Positions 1 to 10,494 of a stretch of 64,000 bases of DNA are shown piece after piece. Source of the DNA: Paenibacillus sp. HB172176. GTDB taxonomy: Bacteria; Bacillota; Bacilli; Paenibacillales; Paenibacillaceae. The stretch covers positions 310,001 through 374,000 of the forward strand of contig NZ_JAATHD010000004.1 of the NCBI RefSeq assembly GCF_011947265.1. Reading direction: 5' to 3'. How positions within the stretch are numbered: the stretch's first letter is position 1; each line of letters begins with the position of its first letter. The notes under the pieces were generated by a model. That model worked only from the letters and a program-made list of their open reading frames with translations. It did not search any database and was not told the DNA's origin. The position numbers and the translations under genes were made by a program.

Positions 1-19
1 AATAAGGAGACATTGATGA

Positions 20-2014
20 GTCGCATCCCTCGCGGATGCGTGGATTGAAATCATCATCGAGATATCCAATCTCGGATATCCTTGAGTCGCATCCTTCGCG
101 GATGCGTGGATTGAAATCGCTTTTTTGGTCGGGATGTGTGTTTTAAAATCCGTCGCATCCCTCGCGGATGCGTGGATTGAAATGCGTATCAAGGCGGTTA
201 ATGGACGGTGTGGCGAGTCGCATCCCTCGCGGATGCGTGGATTGAAATTTGCAGCGTATCGAGATAAACCGATACAGGAGAGTCGCATCCCTCGCGGATG
301 CGTGGATTGAAATCAGTCCAAGTACAAAATGGGTGATCCGATCACATGTCGCATCCCTCGCGGATGCGTGGATTGAAATGACTGTATATATGATACTGAT
401 ATTGGATAAGCGAGTCGCATCCCTCGCGGATGCGTGGATTGAAATAATGAAGCATATCGAGCATATGAAAAATCCCTTGGTCGCATCCCTCGCGGATGCG
501 TGGATTGAAATCCTGCATGAGCGCGCCGCCATTCCGAACGTTTCGTCGCATCCCTCGCGGATGCGTGGATTGAAATGGTTTATAGGTTCTCAGTGACTGC
601 GCCTGCCGCGTCGCATCCCTCGCGGATGCGTGGATTGAAATTTTTTTGAGCAATCGCCCAACAAGATCATCCTCGTCGCATCCCTCGCGGATGCGTGGAT
701 TGAAATAAACCACTTGCGTACCTCTCTGCTGCTATGTGCCGTCGCATCCCTCGCGGATGCGTGGATTGAAATGGTATAGTAGACCTGACCTTTTAAGATT
801 GGTTTGTCGCATCCCTCGCGGATGCGTGGATTGAAATCAATTGCCGTTGCTGTCCTTTTCGTATTCGTATGTCGCATCCCTCGCGGATGCGTGGATTGAA
901 ATCACATCATCTATAATATTGTTTCCGTTTTTTGAGTCGCATCCCTCGCGGATGCGTGGATTGAAATCAGGAGGGGTAGGGGGGGCAAAATCTCTATCAA
1001 TGTCGCATCCCTCGCGGATGCGTGGATTGAAATTACTTGCAAATTTGTAACATCAATCGGAGGCGTGTCGCATCCCTCGCGGATGCGTGGATTGAAATTC
1101 CCAAGGTATATTTACCTCGGGGATTTTGGATCGTCGCATCCCTCGCGGATGCGTGGATTGAAATATTGCCAGAGCATCAAATTTCAGGAGCTCATTGGTC
1201 GCATCCCTCGCGGATGCGTGGATTGAAATTATCCCTGATGTAGCAGGCTTCGCACTTACCTCGTCGCATCCCTCGCGGATGCGTGGATTGAAATCACCAT
1301 CCATAAGTAGCCGGATTCAGCGTTTGAGTCGCATCCCTCGCGGATGCGTGGATTGAAATTTCGCTGGATACAGGAAATTCAACAGAAAAACTTGGTCGCA
1401 TCCCTCGCGGATGCGTGGATTGAAATCATGGACGTAAATTCATCAAGCTCCTCGTACCAAAGTCGCATCCCTCGCGGATGCGTGGATTGAAATTGTTACC
1501 TCTTTACTTCGCATTATGCGGTCTACGTCGCATCCCTCGCGGATGCGTGGATTGAAATCTGTATCGGGCAGAGAAGTGTCGGGATTAATAAGTCGCATCC
1601 CTCGCGGATGCGTGGATTGAAATCAAACGTTCCTATGACGCTGTATCCGGCTCTAGGTCGCATCCCTCGCGGATGCGTGGATTGAAATGGCTGCTTGCCC
1701 CCTATGCTCAGCAAGTCGAGGAGTCGCATCCCTCGCGGATGCGTGGATTGAAATCGAAAACGAACAGCACCGGCAGCTTGTCATCCGGTCGCATCCCTCG
1801 CGGATGCGTGGATTGAAATCTCGACGGACATCGCGTCATCTTCTCCACGGCCGTCGCATCCCTCGCGGATGCGTGGATTGAAATGCAAATCCACAAACGG
1901 TTGAAAGTATGGATGAGGTCGCATCCCTCGTGGATACGTGGGTTGAAATTTATCCCAAGTGTCAACATTAGCTAGCATGTTGGTTGCATCATACACAGAA
2001 ACGTAGATATTAAC
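20..2014 (+). CRISPR. CRISPR array 1, type I-C
   Basis: The 32-bp repeat starts GTCGCATCC and ends GTGGATTGAAAT. The arms GCATCC and GGATGC form the stem typical of type I-C repeats processed by Cas5c. Repeats start at 20, 86, 152, 217, 282, 348, 414, 480, 545, 610, 675, 741, 806, 871, 936, 1002, 1067, 1133, 1198, 1263, 1328, 1395, 1462, 1527, 1592, 1657, 1723, 1788, 1853 and 1918, with spacers of 33-35 bp. The repeat at 86 has one C to T change. The one at 1918 has several changes. A further strongly decayed copy (about 19 of 32 positions) lies at 1983-2014, exactly one 33-bp spacer later. The decayed end is the old, leader-distal end, so the leader lies left of the window and the true repeat count is higher. 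Confidence 0.98.
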
Positions 2015-2017
2015 CAG

Positions 2018-2068
2018 TTTATTTTTGCACTACTGACATACATCTCGAATAACTTCAAGAAAAAGTAA
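2018..2068 (+). pseudogene. 3' remnant of the holin-like toxin gene
   Basis: The last 16 or so codons, ending in FKKK and the stop at 2066-2068, match the end of the intact gene at 11595-11690 almost base for base, with one C/T difference in the part before the stop. There is no start codon or ribosome site in front: the sequence joins directly to the last decayed CRISPR repeat. It is the 5' end of the left copy of the 200-bp duplication. Confidence 0.75.
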
Positions 2069-2105
2069 GAACCCACCCCAAGGTTAGCGCCAAAGGTGGG
2101 TTCTT
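2067..2105 (+). terminator. Rho-independent terminator behind the toxin remnant
   Basis: Stem GAACCCACC / GGTGGGTTC followed by a T-rich stretch. The same hairpin occurs behind the intact toxin gene in the right copy. Confidence 0.7.
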
Positions 2106-2151
2106 ATTCCTATAAAAACTTGAAGGGATATACCATCCAAGCCTTTTGTCT

Positions 2152-2183
2152 AGCTGAGTGTTACTAGCACTCGGCTCTTTTTA
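2152..2183 (+). terminator. Second terminator upstream of the cas operon
   Basis: Stem GCTGAGTG / CACTCGGC with a TTACTAG loop, then CTCTTTTT. It probably stops read-through from array 1 into cas3. Its counterpart at 11778 has a perfect stem. Confidence 0.7.
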
Positions 2184-2219
2184 AAATATGATAACACATT
2201 TAGAAAAAGAAGTGAACTT

Positions 2220-2428
2220 TAAAAGCTGTTGTTCCAGTGTAGCTATCACCGAGATCATAGAAGATTCGGTATGGCTTTTTTTGCTGAACAAATCCCCGAC
2301 GGGAGAAATGGGAGGGATAGAAAATATTTCATAAGTATAAAGGATACTGGAAACGGATGTCGAAATGTAGGTATTAGGAACCATATTCAAGGTGTGCATT
2401 CGATTAGTACGGATGGAGGCTGGGAACT
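2220..2428 (+). other. cas operon 5' region
   Basis: These 209 bp separate the left direct repeat from cas3. Short frames here show no protein-like signal. The cas promoter is presumably here, but I could not pick a convincing -35/-10 pair. The ribosome site GGAGG (2415-2419) precedes the GTG start of cas3. Confidence 0.4.
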
Positions 2429-4906
2429 GTGGACTATATCGCTCATATAAGAGAGTCGGATAAGGAAATCCAAACCGTTGAGCAGCATTTGACAAGTGTT
2501 CGTGAACTGGCAGAGAAGAATGGGGAGAAGTTGGGAATTCCGCATGTCGCTGGACTTGCCGGACTGCTGCACGATATGGGTAAGTTTACAGAGGCTTTCC
2601 GGGAATATATATGGAATGCTGTCTTTCATCCCGAGAAGCCCGTGAAGCGGGGTAGCGTCGATCATTCAACTGCTGGAGGCAAGCTACTGTACGAGCGTTA
2701 TCATACGGGAGCTCCCAAGGCGTCACGTTGGCTGGTAGCGGAAATTGTAGGAAATGCGATTATTTCGCATCATGCCTATTTGCAGGATATGCTTGCTCCT
2801 GATATGGAATCCGGTTATTTGCGCCGGGTCCATGCGGATAATGCCGTGAAGCTGGATTATGATAAGGCTTGCGCGAATTTTTTCGAACATGTCATGAGTG
2901 AAAAGAAACTCGATGCTTATGTCGATCTAGCTGCGACGGAGCTGGAAGCGTTTCTGGCTCAGAAATCGGACGAAGCGACTGAGGGCCGGCTTTCTTTGTT
3001 GACGAAGTTTGTGTTTAGCATCCTTATTGATGCCGACCGAACCGATAGCAGAGAATTTGAAGAAAATTGTGAGATCCAACCATACAAAGAAGCGGAGCAG
3101 GTAAACGAGGCTCACGCAAATGTGAATTTGTGGGAGGATTACGATGCGAAGCTTATGGCTCATCTGCATCGATTGCGGCAACGGCCAGGGGCCGACAGCA
3201 CAATAAACCGTCTCAGAAGAGAGATGTCCGAGCGATGTGAATCGCAGGCGGATAGGGAGAGAGGGATTTACACACTCTCTATTCCCACTGGCGGGGGCAA
3301 GACGCTTGCCAGCTTCCGATTTGCGCTCAAGCATGCCAGGAAGCATAATCTGAAGCGAATAATTTACGTTATACCATTCACAACAATTATTGAACAAAAC
3401 GCTCAGGAGCTTCGCGACATTATTCATGATGATACAAATTTGTTAGAGCATCACTCTACGGTAGTGAATGATATCGAAGATGACGCTACGGATACGGACG
3501 AACCTATGACGACCGCCCAAAAGCTGAAGCTGGCTCGCGATAATTGGGATTCTCCAATTGTGATGACGACCATGGTGCAGTTTCTGAATGCGTGGTATGC
3601 CAAAGGCAGCCGATATATTCGCAGATTGCATAATCTGAGCGAAGCGGTAATTATTTTCGACGAGGTGCAGAAGGTACCGGTTCATTGCGTATCTTTGTTC
3701 AACAGCGCGCTGAATTTTCTTGTTCAGTCTGCGGGCTCTAGTGTGGTGCTCTGTACTGCAACGCAGCCTGCGCTGGATTCGGTTCGTCAACGGCTTACGC
3801 TTGCTGATAATCCTGAAATAATAGAACACCCCCTCGAGGTTGCGAAAGCTTTCGAGCGAGTAGAGATGTGCGATAAGACGCAAGATGGGCCGATGGATCC
3901 CGAACAAGTGGCTATGTTCGTTCATCAGCGTCTAGATAAAGTTGGCAGCGTGCTGGTTATTTTGAACACAAAATCGGTTGTGAGGCGAACGTTTGAAGCG
4001 TTGATTGAGCAAAGAACGGATGACAAAGAATATTATCTGTTTCACCTTAGTACGGGTATGTGCGCAGCGCATCGAAAAGAAAAGCTGAAGGAAATTCGAG
4101 AGTTGCTCAAGCGCAAGGAGAGAGTCGTATGCGTCAGCACGCAGTTGATCGAGGCGGGTGTGGACATCAGCTTTCAGTGTGTGATTCGTTCCTTATCCGG
4201 CATCGATTCTATTGCGCAGGCGGCGGGGCGTTGCAATCGTCATGGAGAATTTGGCATGAGTACGGCTTATCTGATTGAGGTCGAAGGTGAAAATACGAGC
4301 GGATTAAAAGAAATTCATAAGGGAAAGGAACTAACGCTGGATGTGCTAATTAATCTGCGACAGGATGCTCTTATGCATGACGGTCATCTGTTATCGCTGG
4401 ATGCAATCAGATGGTACTATGAACGGTTTTATCATGAGTTCAAAGAGGAGTTGGATTATCCTGTGCTGCAGTCGAATCGCGATATGATGACTTTGCTCAT
4501 GTTAAATGCACACCAAGAGAAGAAATCTTGCCGCTACGAGTATAAGCAATCGAACCGCCCTAAGCTCGACTTGTATATGACAAGCAGTTTCTTGACGGCA
4601 GCCGAGCATTTCGAGGTTATTCGTGATCAGACGACCTCTGTTATTGCCCCTTATGGCGAGGAAGGACGTGACTTGATTGCGCGTCTGAATGGAGGAGGCA
4701 GTATTGCGGAGCTGTCGCAGGCTCTGCGCGAGGCACAGAGTTACACGGTGAATGTGTTTCAGCCTGAGCTTAAGGCGCTTGATCGGAATGGCGGAATTTA
4801 TCCTTTATTGGATGGAAAGATGCTTGCTTTGCGCGAAAATGCTTATGACGATCAGTATGGGCTGAATATTAATAGTGATGGGGCTTTGGGTCTGGCGATG
4901 TTTTGA
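2429..4906 (+). CDS. cas3: CRISPR-associated nuclease/helicase Cas3 (type I-C)
   Basis: This is the DNA-degrading enzyme of type I interference, recruited by Cascade to unwind and cut target DNA. It has 825 residues, usual for Cas3 with an N-terminal HD nuclease fused to a superfamily 2 helicase. HD motifs: His20, His48-Asp49 in LLHDMGK and Asp78-His79. Helicase motifs: Walker A PTGGGKT, Walker B DEVQ (the Cas3 form of DEAH), TATQP, and motif VI QAAGRCNRHGE. The GTG start is set by GGAGG nine bases upstream. It is the first gene of a seven-gene operon, with cas5c beginning about 40 bp after its stop. Confidence 0.97.
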   Translation: MDYIAHIRESDKEIQTVEQHLTSVRELAEKNGEKLGIPHVAGLAGLLHDMGKFTEAFREYIWNAVFHPEKPVKRGSVDHSTAGGKLLYERYHTGAPKASRWLVAEIVGNAIISHHAYLQDMLAPDMESGYLRRVHADNAVKLDYDKACANFFEHVMSEKKLDAYVDLAATELEAFLAQKSDEATEGRLSLLTKFVFSILIDADRTDSREFEENCEIQPYKEAEQVNEAHANVNLWEDYDAKLMAHLHRLRQRPGADSTINRLRREMSERCESQADRERGIYTLSIPTGGGKTLASFRFALKHARKHNLKRIIYVIPFTTIIEQNAQELRDIIHDDTNLLEHHSTVVNDIEDDATDTDEPMTTAQKLKLARDNWDSPIVMTTMVQFLNAWYAKGSRYIRRLHNLSEAVIIFDEVQKVPVHCVSLFNSALNFLVQSAGSSVVLCTATQPALDSVRQRLTLADNPEIIEHPLEVAKAFERVEMCDKTQDGPMDPEQVAMFVHQRLDKVGSVLVILNTKSVVRRTFEALIEQRTDDKEYYLFHLSTGMCAAHRKEKLKEIRELLKRKERVVCVSTQLIEAGVDISFQCVIRSLSGIDSIAQAAGRCNRHGEFGMSTAYLIEVEGENTSGLKEIHKGKELTLDVLINLRQDALMHDGHLLSLDAIRWYYERFYHEFKEELDYPVLQSNRDMMTLLMLNAHQEKKSCRYEYKQSNRPKLDLYMTSSFLTAAEHFEVIRDQTTSVIAPYGEEGRDLIARLNGGGSIAELSQALREAQSYTVNVFQPELKALDRNGGIYPLLDGKMLALRENAYDDQYGLNINSDGALGLAMF

Positions 4907-4945
4907 GAGTAACGTACATTTCATGCACGAAAGGAGGTGAATCGA

Positions 4946-5671
4946 TTGCCAAGAAACGCGATAGAGTTTAAGGTCTACGGCCCATACGCCTTGTTCACCG
5001 ATCCGCTGACCAAGCTGGGCGGCGAGAAGCTGAGCTATCAGGTTCCAACCTATCAGGCGCTTAAAGGGATTGTTGAATCGATCTATTGGAAGCCAACCCT
5101 GCTCATGAGGGTTGATGCTGTTCGACTGATGAAGAAGATTCGCATGGAATCCAAAGGAGTCAGGCCGATTGAGTACAGTGGGGGCAATACGCTTGCGAAC
5201 TATACCTATCTGCGCGATGTGGAGTATCAAGTGCGAGCGTATTTTGAATTTAACGAGCACCGTCCCGAATTGGCGCATGATCGCAATGAGCATAAGCATC
5301 ACAATATTTTGAAGCGCTCACTGCAAGCTGGAGGCAGACGAGATATTTTCCTCGGAACGCGGGAATGTCAAGCCTATGTGGAGCCTTGCGAATTCGGTGA
5401 GGGCGAGAGCTATTATGACGATTATGGGCAGCTAAGTCTCGGTACAATGGTGCACGGGATTAACTATCCGGATGAAACCGGAAGGGATCAACTCGAGGTC
5501 AGATTGTGGCAGCCCAATATGAAGGATGGCGTGATTACCTTCGACAGGCCCGAGGACTGTATACGGGTTCGAACGATTGGAGATATGAAAGCAAAGGTAT
5601 TCGACAGCAACAATGTTGAGGATGCAGATGCGCTGTATGCACAAGTCATGGAGGAGGGGGAGAGTCTATGA
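4946..5671 (+). CDS. cas5c: Cas5c, pre-crRNA endoribonuclease
   Basis: In type I-C systems, which lack Cas6, Cas5c (Cas5d) cuts the precursor crRNA at the base of the repeat stem and stays bound to the 5' handle in Cascade. The 241-residue product has the family N-terminus [14 protein letters not shown]. Lys117-His118 sit one position from the catalytic Lys116/His117 of the Bacillus halodurans protein, and a Tyr is present near position 47. I chose the TTG at 4946: AAGGAGGTG ends seven bases before it, while the in-frame GTG at 4937 overlaps that ribosome site. The stop overlaps the cas8c start as ATGA. Confidence 0.95.
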   Translation: MPRNAIEFKVYGPYALFTDPLTKLGGEKLSYQVPTYQALKGIVESIYWKPTLLMRVDAVRLMKKIRMESKGVRPIEYSGGNTLANYTYLRDVEYQVRAYFEFNEHRPELAHDRNEHKHHNILKRSLQAGGRRDIFLGTRECQAYVEPCEFGEGESYYDDYGQLSLGTMVHGINYPDETGRDQLEVRLWQPNMKDGVITFDRPEDCIRVRTIGDMKAKVFDSNNVEDADALYAQVMEEGESL

Positions 5672-7611
5672 GCTGGCTGCTGCAATTGTATAAGACCTAT
5701 GAAGCTAATCTGGAACAGGTGGGAGTCAGCGAGAGAAAACGAAACGGAGCTGAATTCACGCTGCTGCCGATTTGCCATACGACTCAGAACGCTCATATTG
5801 AAGTGCAGATTATGGGAAATGGACAATTCCATCGAGCGAGTGTCATTAGCGGCAAGGAAGAGATGAGTACGCTCATTCCTGCTACGGAAGAGGCGGCGAG
5901 TCGATCCGGCAGCGCGGTCTATCCGTACCCTCTGCATGACAAGCTGAGCTATGTTGCCGGAGATTATGCTCAGTTTGGGACGAATAGTAAGAAATTCGAG
6001 CATTATGCGGCCTATATTGAACAGCTTCGCGACTGGGCGGAGTCGCCGGCGGCTGTCGATTCGGTCAGGAGTATTTACCGCTATCTCAGCCAAGGGACCT
6101 TGATTACGGATCTGATAAGAGAGCGTGTGTTGTATGTAGACAGTCAAAATAAGCTGATTGCAAAATGGGACAATTCCTTTGAGCATTTGTCCAAGCAGCG
6201 GCCGGATATATTCGGAGCTGTGGCTGGCGATCAGGAGGATGCTTTTGTCCGATTTACCGTATATTCCCCGCACAAGATATTGGAGAAAACCTGGCAGGAT
6301 CAAGCGATGTATCAATCCTTTATCAATTATTATAGCGAAAAGCTGGGCAGTCAGGATATTTGCTATGTGATGGGAGATCGGCTGCCAAGCACGGAACGGC
6401 ATGCAAACAAGATTCGTCATGCGGCGGACAAGGCCAAGCTGATCTCCTCCAATGATTCCACCGGCTTCACCTATCGGGGGCGCTTTGAGAAGTCAGCAGA
6501 TGCGGCGAGCATTGGATTCGATGTGTCGCAGAAGGCGCATAATGCGCTCAAATGGCTCATTAACCGCCAAGGTAAAACGCTGGATGGGCGCGTGTTTCTG
6601 GTATGGTCGGATGGTAATCCCGATATGATTGATCCGTTGGAGGATACGTTTGATCTGGATGCAGACCGAGCGGAGAAAGCGGCGACGCCTGCTTTCACCA
6701 ATCGCGAATATGCGGAGGAAGTAAGCAAGGCGATTAATGGACTGCGTCATCGCTTGGGGCAGGAGCCGCACAAGGATGCCAAGGTGAACGTTCTGGTACT
6801 GGATTCGGCAACGACGGGGCGCATGGCGGTATTGTATTATCGGATGATGGAGCAGGACGACTATTTCGACAAGCTGAAGCAATGGCATGTCGAATGCTCT
6901 TGGTTGCATCGTTATCGGAAAAATGAGCAGAAGGATTATGTGCTGTTTCGAGGCGCTCCTTCTGTGCGAGACATAGCACTTGCCGCTTATGGACCGCGTG
7001 CGGACGATAAGCTGGTTAAAGGGCTAATGGAACGAATGTTGCCTGTTATTTTGGATGGACGACCTATGCCGCATGATATTGTAGATAACGCTTTCAGGAA
7101 GGCTTCCAATCCAGTAGCGCTTGAGAAGTGGGAATGGGAGAAAACGCTCAGCATTGCCTGCGCTCTAATTAATAAGCGGCTGATTGATCAAAAACATGGG
7201 GAGGGAATGGAATTGGCGCTGGATACACAGAACACAAGCCGGGATTACTTGTTCGGCAGATTGCTCGCTATAGCGGATGTGCTGGAGAGAAGGGCGCTTG
7301 GGGATGAGCAGCGGGCTACGAATGCGGTTCGCTACATGAATGCGTTCGTCAATCATCCGGCGAGAACATGGAATACGCTTCAGCAATGCTTGCAGCCTTA
7401 TCAGGCGAAGCTTGGAGCGAAGGCGGCCTATTTGTCCGGCAAGCTGGACGAGGTCGGGGCGCTTATGAAGGTTGAGGATTATAATGATGAGCCGCTGAAA
7501 GGTCCTTATTTGTTAGGCTATTATAGCCAACGTCATGAGCTGTATCAGAAGAAGTCAAAGGACGGGAACGCAGAGTTGGATGTAGACGACAGTGAAGAGG
7601 CAATGGATTAA
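5668..7611 (+). CDS. cas8c: Cas8c (Csd1), large Cascade subunit
   Basis: Cas8c is the large subunit of the type I-C effector and recognises the PAM. The 647-residue protein begins [12 protein letters not shown], a typical Csd1 start, and fits by size and by position between cas5c and cas7c. It carries no simple enzymatic motif, as expected for this family. Translation is coupled to cas5c by the ATGA overlap. In some I-C systems an internal start within cas8c also makes a small Cas11 subunit from the C-terminal part; I could not identify that start here with confidence. Confidence 0.95.
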   Translation: MSWLLQLYKTYEANLEQVGVSERKRNGAEFTLLPICHTTQNAHIEVQIMGNGQFHRASVISGKEEMSTLIPATEEAASRSGSAVYPYPLHDKLSYVAGDYAQFGTNSKKFEHYAAYIEQLRDWAESPAAVDSVRSIYRYLSQGTLITDLIRERVLYVDSQNKLIAKWDNSFEHLSKQRPDIFGAVAGDQEDAFVRFTVYSPHKILEKTWQDQAMYQSFINYYSEKLGSQDICYVMGDRLPSTERHANKIRHAADKAKLISSNDSTGFTYRGRFEKSADAASIGFDVSQKAHNALKWLINRQGKTLDGRVFLVWSDGNPDMIDPLEDTFDLDADRAEKAATPAFTNREYAEEVSKAINGLRHRLGQEPHKDAKVNVLVLDSATTGRMAVLYYRMMEQDDYFDKLKQWHVECSWLHRYRKNEQKDYVLFRGAPSVRDIALAAYGPRADDKLVKGLMERMLPVILDGRPMPHDIVDNAFRKASNPVALEKWEWEKTLSIACALINKRLIDQKHGEGMELALDTQNTSRDYLFGRLLAIADVLERRALGDEQRATNAVRYMNAFVNHPARTWNTLQQCLQPYQAKLGAKAAYLSGKLDEVGALMKVEDYNDEPLKGPYLLGYYSQRHELYQKKSKDGNAELDVDDSEEAMD

Positions 7612-7638
7612 CCCTAATAAGGAATGGGAGAGATGAGC

Positions 7639-8502
7639 ATGGGTATTTTGAGTAATAAAATTGACTTTGCTGTTGTGTTGTCGGTGAAAAAGGCCAATCC
7701 GAACGGCGATCCTCTAAATGGCAACCGCCCGCGGCAAAACTATGATGGTCATGGAGAAATTTCGGATGTGGCGATCAAACGCAAAATTCGCAATCGGCTG
7801 CAGGATCTGGGCGAGAGCATCTTCGTGCAATCAAATGATAGGAAGGATGACAGCTTCGGCAGCTTGCGGGAGCGGGCGGCGGGGAATGAGGACTTAGCCA
7901 AAATACTGTCATCAAAAAATGCATCTAATGATGAATTCGCTCGCATTGCATGCTTGAATTGGATTGATGTGCGAGGCTTCGGACAGGTGTTTGCGTTCAA
8001 AGGCGACAAGAATGGATCGGGTGTGTCTGTTGGCGTCAGAGGACCTGTCTCGCTCCATCCGGCAATCAGCCTGGAGCCGATCGACATCGCCAGCAATCAG
8101 ATCACGAAGAGCGTGAACTCCGAGCCGGGCACCTCCAGAGGCTCCGATACAATGGGAATGAAGCATCGCGTGGAGTCTGGCGTGTATGTATTCTACGGCA
8201 GCATTAATACCCAGCTTGCGGAGAAGACGGGATTTACGGAAGAGGACGCGGAGCAAATCAAGCTGGCGCTGCAAACCTTGTTCGCGAACGATGTATCCTC
8301 GGCGCGGCCGGAAGGAAGCATGGAGGTGAACAAGGTATATTGGTGGAAGCACAGCTCCAAGCTGGGGCAGTATTCCTCGGCCAAGGTGCATCGTTCGCTT
8401 CTTGTTGAGCGACTTAAGCATGAGCCGAAGAGCTACGAGGATTACTCCTTTGGCGTGCTGCCGTTGGAGGGGCTCGCTGTCGAAGAATTGGACGGTCAAT
8501 AA
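7639..8502 (+). CDS. cas7c: Cas7c (Csd2), crRNA-binding backbone subunit
   Basis: Cas7c polymerises along the crRNA spacer to form the Cascade backbone. The 287-residue product starts MGILSNKIDFAVVLSVKKAN and has the conserved NPNGDPLNGNRPR block and the VAIKRKIRNR segment of Csd2. Three in-frame ATGs lie at 7624, 7633 and 7639. I chose the last because GGGAG sits about eight bases before it and because the family usually starts a few residues before NKIDFA. cas4 starts one base after the stop. Confidence 0.95.
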   Translation: MGILSNKIDFAVVLSVKKANPNGDPLNGNRPRQNYDGHGEISDVAIKRKIRNRLQDLGESIFVQSNDRKDDSFGSLRERAAGNEDLAKILSSKNASNDEFARIACLNWIDVRGFGQVFAFKGDKNGSGVSVGVRGPVSLHPAISLEPIDIASNQITKSVNSEPGTSRGSDTMGMKHRVESGVYVFYGSINTQLAEKTGFTEEDAEQIKLALQTLFANDVSSARPEGSMEVNKVYWWKHSSKLGQYSSAKVHRSLLVERLKHEPKSYEDYSFGVLPLEGLAVEELDGQ

Positions 8503-8503
8503 A

Positions 8504-9166
8504 ATGAAGCTGTTCGAGAATGAGGACGACTATTTAATGTTGTCGGGCATTCAGCATTTCAAGTTTTGCAAGCGGCAGTGGGCGCTCATCCATATCGAAC
8601 AACAATGGAAGGAAAATGTGCTCACAGTTGAAGGTCAGCATCTTCACGAGAAAGCAGACCAGCCTTCCATTCGGGAAAAACGGGGGGACAAGCTGATTGT
8701 CAGAGCCATGTCGATCAAGTCTCCCCGTCTTGGTCTTTCCGGTCGCTGCGATGTGGTCGAGTTTGTCCACGATCAAGACGGCGTTCCTATAAGCGGCGAG
8801 GAAGGGAACTATCGCGCTGTGCCAGTCGAATATAAACGCGGCAAGCCGAAGCGCGGCGAGGAGGATGTGCTTCAGCTTGCCGCACAGGCCGTTTGCCTGG
8901 AGGATATGCTGCTATGCGAGGTGCGTACTGGCTATATCTTTTATCATGAAATCAAGCGCAGGGTTGAGGTGGACATCTCTAAATCGTTAAAGTCGGAGGT
9001 CGTTGACATTGCTTGTGAAATGCAGGAGTATTATCGCCGCAGGCATACGCCAAAAGTGAAAACGGGGGCATTCTGCCGGAGCTGCTCGCTGGAAGATCTG
9101 TGTATGCCGGAGCTTATGAGCAAGCGTTCGGTCAAAGGCTATCTCGAAGGGAAAATCGCTGAATGA
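8504..9166 (+). CDS. cas4: Cas4, RecB-family nuclease for adaptation
   Basis: Cas4 works with Cas1-Cas2 to trim prespacers and select those with a correct PAM. The 220-residue protein has the FCKRQW cysteine near the N-terminus and the FCRSCSLEDLC cluster near the C-terminus, which together bind an Fe-S cluster. The RecB-like nuclease core shows GRCDVVEF, the PVEYKRGKPK strand (catalytic Glu and Lys) and the QLAAQAVCLED helix. The frame is open further upstream inside cas7c, but the ATG one base after the cas7c stop gives the normal family N-terminus. It overlaps cas1 by ATGA. Confidence 0.95.
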   Translation: MKLFENEDDYLMLSGIQHFKFCKRQWALIHIEQQWKENVLTVEGQHLHEKADQPSIREKRGDKLIVRAMSIKSPRLGLSGRCDVVEFVHDQDGVPISGEEGNYRAVPVEYKRGKPKRGEEDVLQLAAQAVCLEDMLLCEVRTGYIFYHEIKRRVEVDISKSLKSEVVDIACEMQEYYRRRHTPKVKTGAFCRSCSLEDLCMPELMSKRSVKGYLEGKIAE

Positions 9167-10194
9167 AGAAGCTGTTGAATACGCTGTATGTCACCCAGCC
9201 GGATATGTATATGTCGCTTGAGGGAGACAACATTGTGCTTCAGAAGAGCAAGGAGAAGCTGGGGCAAGTACCGCTCCATAATCTGGAGTCGATCGTGGCT
9301 TTCGGTTATACGGGAGCGAGCCCCGGGCTAATGGGTTATTGCGCGGAACGTAATATTTCGATGGTGTTTCTGACGATGAACGGCAGGTTCCTTGCAAGAG
9401 TTATTGGAGAGAGCAATGGCAATGTGACTCTGCGCAAACGGCAGTATGCTCTGTCAGAAGATGAGACGGAATCGGCCCGAATCGCGCGTAATTTCATTAC
9501 AGGCAAGGTGTATAATCAGAAGTGGATGCTGGAGAGGATGACCCGGGATTATCCGCTTCGAATTGAGGTTGACCGCTTCAAGGAAACCTCCCGCCAGTTG
9601 TCGGAGTTGATGCAGGAAATTCGAGTTTGTGAGGATCTGGAGAGGCTGCGCGGTCTCGAAGGACAGGCGGCGATTAGCTACAATCGATTGTTGGACCCTA
9701 TGATATTACAGCAAAAGGAACATTTTTATTTCCGCACCCGATCTCGCAGACCGCCGCTCGATAATATGAATGCGATGCTGTCATTCGCTTATACGCTTCT
9801 TGCTAATGATATGAGGTCTGCGCTTGAAGGCGTGGGGCTAGATGCTTATGTAGGCTATCTGCATCGGGATCGTCCGGGACGCGCATCATTGGCTCTCGAT
9901 GTGATGGAAGAGCTGCGCGGGGTGTATGCTGACAGGTTTGTCCTGACAATGGTAAATAAGAAGCTGGTGGATCAGAAGGATTTCGAGCAGAAGGAGAATG
10001 GAGCCGTCCTGATGAGCGACGAGGCCAGGAAGAAATTCCTTGCAGCTTGGCAGGAGAAGAAGCAAGAGAAAATTACGCATCCCTTTCTAAGCGAGAAGAT
10101 TAGTTGGGGGCTTGTGCCACATGTTCAAGCGATGCTGCTTGCAAGGTATCTCAGAGGAGATCTGGATGAGTATCCGCCATTTCTGTGGAAGTAG
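9163..10194 (+). CDS. cas1: Cas1, spacer-integration nuclease
   Basis: Cas1 is the integrase that, with Cas2, inserts new spacers at the leader end. The 343-residue protein starts MKKLLNTLYVT as I-C Cas1 proteins do. It carries the metal-binding residues in LEGQAAISYN (Glu), in the GYLHRDRPGR segment (His) and in LALDVMEELR (Asp/Glu). It overlaps cas4 by four bases and ends directly before cas2. Confidence 0.97.
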   Translation: MKKLLNTLYVTQPDMYMSLEGDNIVLQKSKEKLGQVPLHNLESIVAFGYTGASPGLMGYCAERNISMVFLTMNGRFLARVIGESNGNVTLRKRQYALSEDETESARIARNFITGKVYNQKWMLERMTRDYPLRIEVDRFKETSRQLSELMQEIRVCEDLERLRGLEGQAAISYNRLLDPMILQQKEHFYFRTRSRRPPLDNMNAMLSFAYTLLANDMRSALEGVGLDAYVGYLHRDRPGRASLALDVMEELRGVYADRFVLTMVNKKLVDQKDFEQKENGAVLMSDEARKKFLAAWQEKKQEKITHPFLSEKISWGLVPHVQAMLLARYLRGDLDEYPPFLWK

Positions 10195-10494
10195 GTGAAG
10201 CGTTTGTTGGTGTTGATTACATATGATGTGAGTACGACAAGCAGCGCCGGACAGCGCCGCTTGCGCCAAGTGGCGAAAACCTGTCTCGCTTATGGTCAGC
10301 GCGTGCAAAATTCTGTATTCGAATGTATTGTGGACAACACACAGTTTGCCCAGTTGAAATTGAGGCTGAAGGATATTATTGAGGAAGAGCAAGACAGCCT
10401 ACGATTCTATCAATTGGGCAATAACTATCAGAGCAAGGTGGAGCATATTGGCGCGAAGGCTTCGCTTGATTTGGAAGGGCCTTTGATTTTTTGA
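10195..10494 (+). CDS. cas2: Cas2, adaptation subunit
   Basis: Cas2 forms the dimeric core of the Cas1-Cas2 integration complex. The 99-residue protein has the ferredoxin-like start VLITYDVST and the conserved GQRVQNSVFEC, LGNNY and EHIGAK segments of I-C Cas2. GTG at 10195 follows the cas1 stop without a gap. A TTG three codons later (10204) is a possible alternative. It is the last gene of the operon; the array 2 leader begins at its stop. Confidence 0.96.
   Translation: MKRLLVLITYDVSTTSSAGQRRLRQVAKTCLAYGQRVQNSVFECIVDNTQFAQLKLRLKDIIEEEQDSLRFYQLGNNYQSKVEHIGAKASLDLEGPLIF

Larger units (their letters stand above)
2018..2219 (+). repeat. Direct repeat, left copy (brackets the cas module)
   Basis: This stretch is roughly 90 percent identical by eye to 11640-11844, with a few short divergent patches between the two hairpins. 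It holds the toxin tail, two terminator hairpins and a shared end (TTAGAAAAAGAAGTGAACTT). Homology starts 3 bp after the last decayed repeat of array 1. The two copies enclose the whole cas operon, leader and array 2, about 9.4 kb. Confidence 0.9.

Noticed and set aside
125..1996. Several open frames of 60-130 codons in array 1 on both strands (with repeated ASLADAWIE or STHPRGM peptides)
   Set aside because: They are translations of the CRISPR repeats, whose length plus spacer often keeps the frame open. They have no ribosome sites or protein character.
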